From a virus, in the IMG/VR virus record IMGVR_UViG_3300027852_000067, positions 1 to 45,211 of that record: 45,211 nucleotides of DNA. One strand, 5' to 3'. The translations under genes were made by a program, and so were the position numbers. Shown here in pieces: positions 1 through 8,281 of this stretch (positions are counted from its first letter, which is position 1; every line of letters begins with the position of its first letter). The notes under the pieces were generated by a model. It ran no database searches. It was not told where the DNA came from and was given only the letters and a program-made list of their open reading frames with translations.

Positions 1-624
1 TTATGATCTTCGCTCCGCCTTGATGATCATAAATTGGCTTGGTGATTGCCCGTAATTCATGGCTAATTCAACTGCCAACAGCCATTTGAATGGAGAATGA
101 TAGTTCCTTGCAAGCCCTACGTCATTAAGCAAATTTTCTGTAAGCTTAGTGGGTTCAGGCAGCGACTTTATAGATGAAAGATAGAGAGAATCTGCGCTTA
201 CAGGCGTAGGGTAAACATATATCGTGCCGTTCGGGATAGTTGCATTATACCAAAGCACAACAGGCCTGCCACCGCTTGTTTTGTAGGATATTTTTCTATA
301 CCCTCGCTCGCTTATTATCTGGACAGGGTAATCAAAATTGCCAGACCTTACCCATGCCCCTGTGATCTGCTCAGGCCGTTGCGTGTCAAGATCCGGTGTG
401 CCATTTTCTCCTATGGTGTAACTATTCTGCGCCGAAACAAGCGTCAAAGATTCCTGCACAACTATAGGGACCGATAACCCCCCTGCATGTTCAGCAAGAA
501 GGTCCTGCAATACAGATAGTGCGTCAGCAGTATCTTCATAGGGCAACGACTCAGATGGGTCACGGACCTGGATAATCGATAATGATTGTTTTATAAGGTC
601 CAGCACTGTTCTCTGCGTAGCCAT
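1..624 (-). CDS. P22 gp4-like tail accessory / head-completion protein (N-terminal part, continues at 45085)
   Basis: This is the N-terminal 205 or so residues of a head-to-tail connector protein. In P22, gp4 binds the underside of the portal dodecamer and carries the needle and gp10. The sequence begins with a helical segment followed by beta-rich sequence, as in the P22 gp4 family, and it sits directly before a gp10-like gene, the same order as in P22. The apparent stop at bases 1-3 is created by the 7 anomalous bases at the contig end. Through the terminal repeat the frame joins 45085-44935 to give a 255-residue protein, longer than P22 gp4 (166 aa) and with an acidic, Gly/Ser-rich C-terminal tail. 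The start at 624 overlaps the stop of the upstream gene. Family assignment rests on sequence feel plus gene order. Confidence 0.75.
   Translation of the reverse strand: MATQRTVLDLIKQSLSIIQVRDPSESLPYEDTADALSVLQDLLAEHAGGLSVPIVVQESLTLVSAQNSYTIGENGTPDLDTQRPEQITGAWVRSGNFDYPVQIISERGYRKISYKTSGGRPVVLWYNATIPNGTIYVYPTPVSADSLYLSSIKSLPEPTKLTENLLNDVGLARNYHSPFKWLLAVELAMNYGQSPSQFMIIKAERRS
8..133. repeat. Terminal direct repeat, left copy
   Basis: These 126 bases are identical to the last 126 bases of the window (45086-45211). The reading frame crossing this block is continued in frame on the other end, so the repeat is most simply an assembly overlap of a circular or circularly permuted molecule. Bases 1-7 do not match 45079-45085. 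Bases 1-8 (TTATGATC) are instead the reverse complement of 25-32, which looks like a fold-back artefact at the contig end. Confidence 0.9.
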
Positions 625-950
625 TATTTACCCTTTTTTTTGCCTTTGGCCCTACCTTTTAAAGATTTCGGGAACTGTGGCGAAACGAATGGGCGGGGAG
701 AGTCATTTAGCCATCCCGTGGTGACCAAAATCTCTTTTTCCTCTGACTCTTTTTCCTCTGACTCTTTTTCCTCTGGCTCTATTGGCTCTGGCTCATCAAT
801 AGGCATTTCCTTCAGTAATTCAATTGTTTCTGGGTCATTCACTAAACACGGAGCCGTTTTCCATTCATTTTTCAAGGCCTTTACAAATTCATGCTCATCC
901 GTAAATAAATTCCCATACGGAACGTCCTTATGGTATAAAATTGATCTCAT
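624..950 (-). CDS. Hypothetical protein with acidic EEKES repeats and basic tail
   Basis: This 108-residue protein is not recognised. Its middle is strongly acidic, with a PEPIEPEE stretch and two copies of EEKES plus a partial third. Its last 12 residues are almost all Lys, Gly, Arg or Ala. It overlaps the end of the upstream glycosyltransferase-methyltransferase gene (ATGA overlap at 947-950) and abuts the gp4-like gene, so it is co-translated with structural genes. The charge segregation suggests a small binding or assembly protein, but no function can be assigned. Confidence 0.75.
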   Translation of the reverse strand: MRSILYHKDVPYGNLFTDEHEFVKALKNEWKTAPCLVNDPETIELLKEMPIDEPEPIEPEEKESEEKESEEKEILVTTGWLNDSPRPFVSPQFPKSLKGRAKGKKKGK

Positions 951-2260
951 GATTTCTCCTTTCTAAATCGTCCTGCAACAAACGGGCGGGTATCCGTACC
1001 ACATCGTACCCATTGTCCTGGGACACTCAAATCTGAAATGTCATCAATTAAAAATACTCCATTATCAGCCAATACGTTATTCGCAAGTGGCCACATCCTA
1101 GAAACACCATGCCTACGTCTTGGACCATCAATTACTAGGAAATCCACTTCCATATTTTTTATCTTATCTTTTGGAGAATACCAGTCATTCTTTACCGGTG
1201 CCACATTAATTTCCACGTCCAAACCACATTCATCTAGCAAGGCTTGTGTTTTTTCAGCCCATTCAATATGTTCTTCAATAACAACTACTTTCCTTCCTGT
1301 TGCTGCAAGAACAATTGTAGACAAGCCGCACCCGCATTCAAAAATATTTGCATTTTCTGGAAGGTTCATTGCCATTTGATATGCACTATATTGAAAATCA
1401 GCCGTTGCAGCCCAAGGCTTATTGCCGTAAGCATTTGTCAGGAATTCAAATACTTCAAGCGAAACGTTCCCTTTTTTTATTCGATCAATCCAATACGGGA
1501 CTGTTCGTGTATCGCTTTGGGTATCAAAAACTCTTGGTTTATCAATTAATGGATCTTTGCTTTCATCAAAATGTTTTGCCCGGTTTTCATCTGTTGAAAG
1601 ATAGTCGATAAATCTACCTGCCCATCGTGTTCTTCCAATGTGTGAAAGAAGAAGATGTGGATCAACAACAACCTTGCCACCATACGCAATCCATTTACGA
1701 CAAAAAGTTACATCCCCGCCATCCCGTGTTTTCCCATTAAATTTGCGTTCAAAAAATACAGCAGTTGGCCTTTCTTTTCCATGCCTGGATTGCAAAGGCA
1801 AAAGTTCTTCAAAAACACTTCTCTTTATTCTCATGAAACCAGTTGGCGCATAAGATACTTCCAACATCCCGTTTGGTCTTGTGTGAAAAATTCTTCCAAT
1901 CGGATAAGCGCTTGGTGTACATTTTTTAGGGTATGCCCCGCACACAATACCATCTTCATGAGTAAGCATTTTTATTACATCTTCAGCAGACCACATTAAA
2001 TCAGAGTCAATAAAAAGCATATCAGTGCAACTACCCTCTAAAAATTGCCGCACTAAAGCATTCCGCCCATCATCCACATGGCAGTTTTCTTCCATAATCC
2101 CTAATTCAAACGGAATACCGTGTCGCACTAAATTGGCTGTAGTTAAGGCAAGAGAGTAAGAATACCCCGGCGCAGTCCCCTCGTACGCCGGGGTCGCAAT
2201 GAATAATGACTGCCCCGCTCTGAAAGTGTGGGGAGTAGAATACGTTGTAGCCATTAACAT
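947..2260 (-). CDS. Glycosyltransferase-like / SAM-methyltransferase-like fusion protein
   Basis: A 437-residue two-domain protein. Residues about 18-210 resemble a GT2/GT-A-like nucleotide-sugar transferase: a beta-strand start, a DxD-type DSD at about 85-87 within LFIDSDLMW, and a downstream region typical of phage GT-A folds. Residues about 275-420 resemble a class I SAM-dependent methyltransferase: motif I ECGCG at about 308-312, an acidic strand end at 329-330 and a DGP motif at about 378-380. The start at 2260 follows GGAGATC. It lies between small structural genes and the gp4-like tail gene, so it is expressed late. A role in decorating virion proteins or host surface sugars is inferred from this position. 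The exact substrates are unknown. Confidence 0.7.
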   Translation of the reverse strand: MLMATTYSTPHTFRAGQSLFIATPAYEGTAPGYSYSLALTTANLVRHGIPFELGIMEENCHVDDGRNALVRQFLEGSCTDMLFIDSDLMWSAEDVIKMLTHEDGIVCGAYPKKCTPSAYPIGRIFHTRPNGMLEVSYAPTGFMRIKRSVFEELLPLQSRHGKERPTAVFFERKFNGKTRDGGDVTFCRKWIAYGGKVVVDPHLLLSHIGRTRWAGRFIDYLSTDENRAKHFDESKDPLIDKPRVFDTQSDTRTVPYWIDRIKKGNVSLEVFEFLTNAYGNKPWAATADFQYSAYQMAMNLPENANIFECGCGLSTIVLAATGRKVVVIEEHIEWAEKTQALLDECGLDVEINVAPVKNDWYSPKDKIKNMEVDFLVIDGPRRRHGVSRMWPLANNVLADNGVFLIDDISDLSVPGQWVRCGTDTRPFVAGRFRKEKS

Positions 2261-2268
2261 GATCTCCT

Positions 2269-2616
2269 TTATGTCGCTATTAAGTTAAGCGATTGCAATC
2301 TGGAAATCAAAGTGTTAATAGCTACAGCTTGCGCCCTAGAATCGGCCACCAATTTATTGATAGTTTCAGCCTGAAGCTGCGAATCAGTAATCAATATATT
2401 TGCTGCTCCGATAAGGTCCGTAGTTGTAGCTGTTGCCACTTCTACCGCCGTGATTGTAGTGGTATCAACCGTTGTAACAGTTGTAGTATCAACCGTTGTA
2501 ATGGTGCTAGGCTGAACAATCGGGGTAGTAATGCCATAAAACCCTATCTTATCGGCTGCAGCCCTGCCCAAACACTGTCCGTCAGCGCTGTAGTCCCCTA
2601 AATATCTAACTGCCAT
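2269..2616 (-). CDS. Thr-rich repeat protein, likely minor structural
   Basis: The protein has 115 residues from the ATG at 2616, chosen because GGAGGTGAATAAA precedes it; an upstream ATG at 2634 is in frame but poorly placed. The N-terminus is ordinary, then residues about 40-70 are a low-complexity run of VDTTT-type repeats, followed by a helical segment with Leu/Ile/Ala heptad character. Such a repeat plus coiled coil is common in small trimeric fibrous phage proteins. The gene follows the probable decoration protein by 1 base. Function is inferred only from position and composition. Confidence 0.7.
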   Translation of the reverse strand: MAVRYLGDYSADGQCLGRAAADKIGFYGITTPIVQPSTITTVDTTTVTTVDTTTITAVEVATATTTDLIGAANILITDSQLQAETINKLVADSRAQAVAINTLISRLQSLNLIAT

Positions 2617-2617
2617 T

Positions 2618-3088
2618 TTATTCACCTCCTTCAATAATAACCATTTCGCAAGTTACAGTATCGCTTGCATTCCCTGATTCGATTTGGCAAACCATCGCCA
2701 CACCAGCGGAACAATCTACAGTGCCCGCTGCGTAGTTGATTTCCATATCGCCAGTGTCTTCCGCCAATGTACCAATAATCCTCTGATTCTTGGAATCCTT
2801 AAAAGCGATAATGAACGTTGCCGCCCAATCAACAGCTGCGCCTGCGTCTTGAGTCAAGGAGCAAACTTGAGTAGCCCCTAGTTTCAAATGAATCACAGCT
2901 GCAGCATTAGCTCCTGTTTTTGTTCCGGCAAGATTAATTCGGTACGTCAAAGGCGGACCTGGTTTAGCCTTGATATTCACCAAGGAGCCAGAAACATTCG
3001 ACGTCCCGGCGCCTGCCTGAGAAGTCTGGACTGTGCCAGCCGAAACACCAAAAATCCCCCTCTTAAACCTCGCATTTAACATTGACAT
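2618..3088 (-). CDS. Probable capsid decoration / structural protein
   Basis: A 156-residue, Gly/Ala/Thr-rich, beta-strand-rich protein immediately downstream of the coat gene, where many phages encode a head decoration protein. A GGGGGGTGAAG ribosome site precedes the ATG at 3088. The sequence has alternating hydrophobic strands and no catalytic motifs. I do not recognise the family, so the decoration role is an inference from position and fold propensity. Confidence 0.65.
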   Translation of the reverse strand: MSMLNARFKRGIFGVSAGTVQTSQAGAGTSNVSGSLVNIKAKPGPPLTYRINLAGTKTGANAAAVIHLKLGATQVCSLTQDAGAAVDWAATFIIAFKDSKNQRIIGTLAEDTGDMEINYAAGTVDCSAGVAMVCQIESGNASDTVTCEMVIIEGGE

Positions 3089-3104
3089 GACTTCACCCCC
3101 CTTT

Positions 3105-4340
3105 TTATCCAGCGATTCTACATGCCAAGAATGGATTAATCGCCTTCACCCCGTACAGGATGTCAAAGCGAATATAGGACACATAATTGATTATGTCCCC
3201 GCCAATTGTCACCGTAATAGTAAACCCGTTACCGCTTTTACGGTATGACTTCAATTCACTCGGGGCGTGAACTGGCACCATGAACAATGCCAGAGCATCC
3301 TTGTGAAAAGCAAGATTCACCTTATGCTGAAGGGAAGCGGACCCTGCAATGCTCACAGCGGCGTTATTGACTGGCAAAGCATCAACTGTTTGATACGGCA
3401 ATGTCTTTTCGGTTGCGCTCGCGGAATAAATATTCCATGGTGCGGTTCCCGGCGTACACTCTATGGCATCGTCATTGCCAGTAGACGAACTTGCAGCCTC
3501 ACAAACGAACTGACGTAGCCTGCCCGTGCTGTTGCCGTTTATGGTATTGACTCCATACACATTGGCAACCGTAAAAATGTCGCCTTGAGTGAAAACTTTA
3601 GTAAGAGTCCCATTCTGGTCAACCGTTATGGTTGTATCTCCTTCACCGACTCCGGTATCATCAACAAGCACATCCGTAACTCCTGCTATGGTTCCGCAGG
3701 TATGAGTGTTAATGTCCTGGGTATCATACATATTAAACCCAAGTAGGTTCCCAAAGCTACCCTTAGTTACTGCTTTCCCTGACTGAGCGTTCAGGAGCCC
3801 TTTCATCTGGTCGGCAATTTTGATGGTCGCCCATGGATCAAGATAGCAATATCTATTTTCCTTGGGCACTGAATGATCCGTCATAACCGCGCTTGCCTCT
3901 CCGAGTGTATATAGCTCGCTCGGCGTGGTCCCTGGTGTCCCTACTTGGTTCGGGATATACTTATACAATCCCAACAGGGTAGTTGTAATGTGATCATTAA
4001 AGGTCGTTACAACAGGCTTAATGAACCTGTCCGAAAATTCCTCGATGGTCAAGGACATCTCGGTTCCGGTAAATTTATAAGCAATATGCTTCCTGTTCTC
4101 AACGACAAGAGAAATGTCCTCTTCCCGAAGATCAACAGTGTCTATCGTTTCACCGTCTTTCACCCGAAAATAAATAGGTGCTTTGGCCGTGATGGTGGCC
4201 CCTTTCTTCCAACCGTTTGATTTCTCCATCCACTCTTTTTCATACCCACGAAACACATTCTGAGTCATATTGTACTCATTGTCCAACTGCATCAGTGTTT
4301 CCTGGGCTATAATGGACGGATTTAAAATAGTGTTTGACAT
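3105..4340 (-). CDS. Major capsid protein, P22 coat (gp5) family
   Basis: A 411-residue coat protein. The N-terminal segment (N-P-S-I-I-A-Q-E-T-L-M-Q-L, then an FRGYEKEW region) and the following KAPIYFRVKDGETID, EFSDRFIKPV and YCYLDPWATIKIADQMKGL stretches are characteristic of the P22 gp5 coat family (HK97 fold). Length is close to the 430 aa of P22 gp5. It follows the scaffold gene by 19 bases, as in P22 (portal, scaffold, coat). It forms the procapsid shell with scaffold and portal. Confidence is high for the family and moderate for any finer relationship. Confidence 0.9.
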   Translation of the reverse strand: MSNTILNPSIIAQETLMQLDNEYNMTQNVFRGYEKEWMEKSNGWKKGATITAKAPIYFRVKDGETIDTVDLREEDISLVVENRKHIAYKFTGTEMSLTIEEFSDRFIKPVVTTFNDHITTTLLGLYKYIPNQVGTPGTTPSELYTLGEASAVMTDHSVPKENRYCYLDPWATIKIADQMKGLLNAQSGKAVTKGSFGNLLGFNMYDTQDINTHTCGTIAGVTDVLVDDTGVGEGDTTITVDQNGTLTKVFTQGDIFTVANVYGVNTINGNSTGRLRQFVCEAASSSTGNDDAIECTPGTAPWNIYSASATEKTLPYQTVDALPVNNAAVSIAGSASLQHKVNLAFHKDALALFMVPVHAPSELKSYRKSGNGFTITVTIGGDIINYVSYIRFDILYGVKAINPFLACRIAG

Positions 4341-4359
4341 AATTTAAAAATCCTCCGTT

Positions 4360-5133
4360 TTAGCGGCCGCCACCGTTGTTCCTCCATGCCCGATATTCTT
4401 TGTTGCTCATGTCCGAAGGGTCCTTCTCTAGTGTTTCCACCCCATCAATCGGTTTAGTTGCGGCGACTTTGCTAGTTCTTGTTTTTTGTTGGGGCCCATT
4501 GAATCCGGCCTCCAATGCTCCGAGCTCTCTTGCGGCCTGTGTGGCAGGCAAAGATAAGATGCGTCGTGCCTCTCCAGGGTTTGCCCCAAAATGATAAGCG
4601 AACTCAACCAGCTTCTTAGTGCCAGTTAGAAATGGCACAATTCCTTCCGGTATATACCCATTGTCCCTGAACTGCGGGTCTTTAGCCTCTGCAACAGAAA
4701 TTTGATCGTCAAAATCTCGCTGCACGGCCCGCTGGTCTATCTGCTCCTGCTCTGCCCGCTTTTGTGCATCCCTTTCGTCAAGCTTATAGTCGGTCAATGC
4801 TTCCTGGAAATCTTCATAGTTCTCAAAATCATTGACCTTCGGCTTGACGGAATCACTTACGGGCTTCACTGGCGCTACTTTGGGCTGAACCTCATGGTGC
4901 TTTGACTCTTCCAGCTCTCTTTCTGCCTGCTTATAGCTCGCGTACACCTCCTTGAATCGTGCATATGGCACCGTTTCCGGATCTTGCGATTCCACTTTGG
5001 TGTCTGCGCCTTCTTCTGTGGCTTCGGCGGTTTCCTGTTCGGAAGTAGCGGCTTCCGTTTCTTCTGCGCTTTGTGGATCGCCCTCTTCAGGCGTTTGGCT
5101 AGTGGTTTCTAACTCTTCTGCTTTTTCTACCAT
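4360..5133 (-). CDS. Scaffolding protein (P22 gp8-like role)
   Basis: A 257-residue, mostly helical, highly charged protein between portal and coat, exactly where phage scaffold genes lie. The first 60 residues are Glu/Thr/Ala-rich and very acidic. The middle (about 120-190) is a charged coiled-coil-like segment with DERDAQKRAEQEQ. The C-terminus is basic and Asn/Gly/Arg-rich, as expected for the coat-binding end of a scaffold. The ATG at 5133 is preferred because GGAGG is 9 bases upstream; an in-frame ATG at 5142 touches the ribosome site. It directs procapsid assembly and is then lost. Confidence 0.85.
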   Translation of the reverse strand: MVEKAEELETTSQTPEEGDPQSAEETEAATSEQETAEATEEGADTKVESQDPETVPYARFKEVYASYKQAERELEESKHHEVQPKVAPVKPVSDSVKPKVNDFENYEDFQEALTDYKLDERDAQKRAEQEQIDQRAVQRDFDDQISVAEAKDPQFRDNGYIPEGIVPFLTGTKKLVEFAYHFGANPGEARRILSLPATQAARELGALEAGFNGPQQKTRTSKVAATKPIDGVETLEKDPSDMSNKEYRAWRNNGGGR

Positions 5134-5190
5134 TGTCGGCATCCTCCTTTTAGGATGAAATGTTTTGCGCCCAATAGGGCGGGAAATCTA

Positions 5191-5892
5191 CTACATGGCA
5201 GACCCCAAATGCAAAATTGGCGCTGTCTCATGCTTAATCGGCTCCCAAAACGATTGGTAAAATTTATCTCTATCATATCGTTCTAAATGATCTGCCTTAA
5301 ACTCTTCGGTTGTTTTGTGTCTGTTCTTTGCGCTTTGATCAATTCCAAGGCTTATGCCCTTACGATTCTTGAGCGTGATCTTGAGGTTGTTCATGTGGCG
5401 AATATAGCTCCAATCTGGGTCATAAGCAGGTACGCAATGCTTGAAAATCCTCATTACAACCTGGTCATCTTCCATTTCTCTGAAATTTTTCACTACCATC
5501 ACATTAGGTTCTTTTTCTTTGTACCAGTCTAGGATAATGGTGAACATCTCAGTTATGTTTACTAGGTACTGGTGCCATTCGTCATCGCTAAACGCCTCAT
5601 GTTTATCAAAAGCATTGTGTAAAGACTGAACAACTTCATTTTCCGGCCGGTAAATAAGCACCATAGAACCCGCTTTACGCTTCACTCTTGCAAAACTGAT
5701 TGGGTTAGTGTCCGCGCTGCCTACATACGGCCTTGGGAAGTCCTGCATCTGGTTCCTGAAAGCATCATCATTATTCCCGGACAATGCCTCATGAAAACAA
5801 TGGCTTACGTTAGTGCTTAGAAACTGCCCAAACCATGTACTCCGGCATCTTGGGTAGCTCAGAATGTAAAAAAATTGCTTTTCATTTAACAT
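5191..5892 (-). CDS. Sulfotransferase-like protein
   Basis: A 233-residue protein with the 5'-phosphosulfate-binding loop of PAPS-dependent sulfotransferases near the N-terminus (SYPRCRSTW at residues 12-20, compare the family pattern YPKSGTTW). A 3'-phosphate-binding-like segment follows at about 85-100 (strand MVLIYRP then ..VVQSL). The family moves sulfate from PAPS to hydroxyls of sugars, lipids or tyrosines in the cytoplasm. It overlaps the upstream gene at 5892 and precedes the scaffold gene, interrupting the usual portal-scaffold-coat order. It is therefore expressed late and could modify virion glycans or host surface material. Stf0-like or bacterial sulfotransferase relatives are the closest guess. 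Confidence 0.7.
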   Translation of the reverse strand: MLNEKQFFYILSYPRCRSTWFGQFLSTNVSHCFHEALSGNNDDAFRNQMQDFPRPYVGSADTNPISFARVKRKAGSMVLIYRPENEVVQSLHNAFDKHEAFSDDEWHQYLVNITEMFTIILDWYKEKEPNVMVVKNFREMEDDQVVMRIFKHCVPAYDPDWSYIRHMNNLKITLKNRKGISLGIDQSAKNRHKTTEEFKADHLERYDRDKFYQSFWEPIKHETAPILHLGSAM

Positions 5893-6287
5893 TACCGCAA
5901 TACTCCTATAATTACCCTGTGCCCTGTCGATACAGTAGACTCACTGAAATCAATAAACGGCTTGATATGCTTGCCATCTAAAAAATAAAGGACTATTGCA
6001 TCGTCAGCGCCAGTAGCTGGTACAAGAGGCAATATCTCTGCACCGCTGGCATCCTCCTCCGTGATCTTTAGCTCATCACTTGCAGCTCCGGGAACAAATA
6101 TGATATAATCACATTTAATGCCATCCTTAGACGTAATATAAGGGCTCCCCGTTTGGTTCCACACCCAATCAGCATCTATCGCAGTAATTAATATGGACGT
6201 TTTCCCCCATATGACAGTAGCTGCTCCAAACGCCGTAGATGCCTCGAAAATCAAACAAAAAACGATTAATAACAATAGCTTTTTCAT
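5892..6287 (-). CDS. Small protein with Sec signal peptide between portal and sulfotransferase
   Basis: 131 residues. Residues 1-22 form a classical signal peptide: two lysines, a Leu/Ile-rich core, then an A-F-G-A cleavage region. The mature part is beta-strand rich with no catalytic motif. It overlaps both neighbours by a few bases (portal end at 6284, sulfotransferase start at 5892), so it is translationally coupled to the late operon. Function unknown. A secreted protein at this place in a head operon is unusual. Confidence 0.75.
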   Translation of the reverse strand: MKKLLLLIVFCLIFEASTAFGAATVIWGKTSILITAIDADWVWNQTGSPYITSKDGIKCDYIIFVPGAASDELKITEEDASGAEILPLVPATGADDAIVLYFLDGKHIKPFIDFSESTVSTGHRVIIGVLR

Positions 6288-8281
6288 TGCATTCCTTCTC
6301 CTTGTGCTACTTGTAATTGACTTACAAAAGCCGCAATAGCCTTTGTTTGCTCCCCTTGCTCTTTTGCCTCTGCCGTCATTAGTTTAGCAATTGCGTCTAC
6401 TTTAGAATCAAACAATTCTTTCATGTGGTTAGCAACTTCCAACTGCATTTTCTGCATGCTTATTTGCTCATCGATTGTCGGTTCAGGTGGATCAGGCGGT
6501 TGTTCTCCCGGCTCAAGCTCTCTAATCCCGATAGGCACAAGTTTCTTTGCCCTCTTGACCAACTCGTCAACTCCAGGAATATCAATATTTTGCACTATCA
6601 AGTCTACCGCAGCAGGGCCTAATTGTGGGATCGAACCCACTAAATCAAGCATCATCGTCAGGGCTTCTTGTCTCTGCGTATCGTAGCTTGGGCCGATACT
6701 CACAACAACATCATACTTTCCGACGGTCAGGTCGTTTATGTAGTCTGTAATGCCGGGCCTTGGCATTGAAATCATATCCTGAGAGAACTCCTGTTCCTGG
6801 AACATGGAAGCATTCGGCCTCGCATTAATGGGAACGCTCTTCTCCATGCCATCGTCCCCCCTTATTCTTTGCACCGCCTCGCTATCAAATACATGAGGGA
6901 TTAAGTCAATTATGACTTTCATACTGTACACAAGCGCTACCTGAAAATTGTCAGTGAAAGTAAAGGCACCCATGCTGCCTTGTTTTTGCCTAGCGACAAT
7001 AGCTTTCCCGCTCTTTTCCTGCCCTTCTTCGCCTAATTGCGCTTGATAAACACCCATTGCGCTCATGATGTCATGCTCCATACTCATACGCTCATTGGCA
7101 ATAGCACTTGATAATTGTGGGGGGGGCTCCCTCACGGGGCGAGATCCAGGGGACAATGGGTCTAAATCATACAGCAAGTAGGGGTAGTTTTTAGTGTTGG
7201 CTTTGTCCCACTGTGCTTGATACGGCCCAATCATGCTGCCTGTCACAAGATATGGACTTTTGGGAGTTAGCGCAATTTGCTCAGTCGCAGCACTCGACCA
7301 ATAATTATACATTGTTTGGGGAGTCTTGGCATGACGCACCATGCCGCGATACTTAGCATGCCCCTTTAAATTTATCTCTTTTCCTGTCTCGATAACAATA
7401 GGAATGTACTTGCTCGGCCAGTCGTGTGGGCCGTCAATGATTTGGTTGTGGATCATCTGGCACCATTTAACCTTGGGCACCTTGACTGTTTTCTCTTCTA
7501 GGATCTGGTCTGATTCTTGCAACCCTTCTTTTTCAACGGTTATTTCTGTGGCAATACCATCCTGCCCATACCTTATGACCTTTAAATATGTCTTACTGAC
7601 CTTTTCTTTCCACCAATATTCGCACACCCTGACCATTTTATCTGTCCGCCAATCCTCAACAATCTCGCTATCTGCGGCCCAACTCTCGAACTTTACCCCG
7701 GGGTGCTTTGCCTTAAACTCCTTTTCAGATAGTTCTTCAGTAATAAAAATATAATTGGCATCCGATTTATCTGCTTGCTTTGCACTCAAATCCCAGTAAA
7801 CCGTGAGGACATTGGGGATGCGGTTAATAACAATATCTTGCGAAAATGGATCGATATCTGAATCCACAATATCTAACCGCCATGCTCCCCGGCCACAATG
7901 CAAAGAAGACGAATGGCTGGTATTATACGCAGTTTGAGCTGTGGATTGATATTCGATATGGCGAATAATGCCACTGAATATCTCGGCTGTCTTGGGATCT
8001 GCTTGGCTGTCAACACCACGAACCTTAAATGACGGCCTCAGCTGCCGGAACTCTCCTTCTATTTGATCTATTTTCTCTGGAATCTTATTGAGCGATAAAC
8101 ACGGCCTTGGAGGGTCGTCACCCTCTCGTTGCTTTCGTACAGAGTCAGGCCATTGACAATTGTCCTCATTATGCGCAAACTTAAGATCATGCAACGCCAG
8201 CAACCGCTCTTTTTTGTCGCTGTCTTTGGTATGGTTGAATCTCTCAACAGCTAACTCTAATATTGCCTTATCAGTCGGCAT
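6284..8281 (-). CDS. Portal protein, P22 gp1 family
   Basis: A 665-residue portal, close to the 725 aa of P22 gp1. The N-terminal region with WPDSVRKQRE and DDPPRPCLSLNKIPEKIDQIEGEFRQ is typical of the P22_portal family. The C-terminal third (from about 570) is Glu/Gln-rich and helical and would make the barrel or crown. The dodecamer forms the DNA entry vertex, docks the terminase and binds the gp4-like adaptor. It starts one base after the terminase stop, and its end overlaps the next gene. Confidence 0.9.
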   Translation of the reverse strand: MPTDKAILELAVERFNHTKDSDKKERLLALHDLKFAHNEDNCQWPDSVRKQREGDDPPRPCLSLNKIPEKIDQIEGEFRQLRPSFKVRGVDSQADPKTAEIFSGIIRHIEYQSTAQTAYNTSHSSSLHCGRGAWRLDIVDSDIDPFSQDIVINRIPNVLTVYWDLSAKQADKSDANYIFITEELSEKEFKAKHPGVKFESWAADSEIVEDWRTDKMVRVCEYWWKEKVSKTYLKVIRYGQDGIATEITVEKEGLQESDQILEEKTVKVPKVKWCQMIHNQIIDGPHDWPSKYIPIVIETGKEINLKGHAKYRGMVRHAKTPQTMYNYWSSAATEQIALTPKSPYLVTGSMIGPYQAQWDKANTKNYPYLLYDLDPLSPGSRPVREPPPQLSSAIANERMSMEHDIMSAMGVYQAQLGEEGQEKSGKAIVARQKQGSMGAFTFTDNFQVALVYSMKVIIDLIPHVFDSEAVQRIRGDDGMEKSVPINARPNASMFQEQEFSQDMISMPRPGITDYINDLTVGKYDVVVSIGPSYDTQRQEALTMMLDLVGSIPQLGPAAVDLIVQNIDIPGVDELVKRAKKLVPIGIRELEPGEQPPDPPEPTIDEQISMQKMQLEVANHMKELFDSKVDAIAKLMTAEAKEQGEQTKAIAAFVSQLQVAQGEGMQ

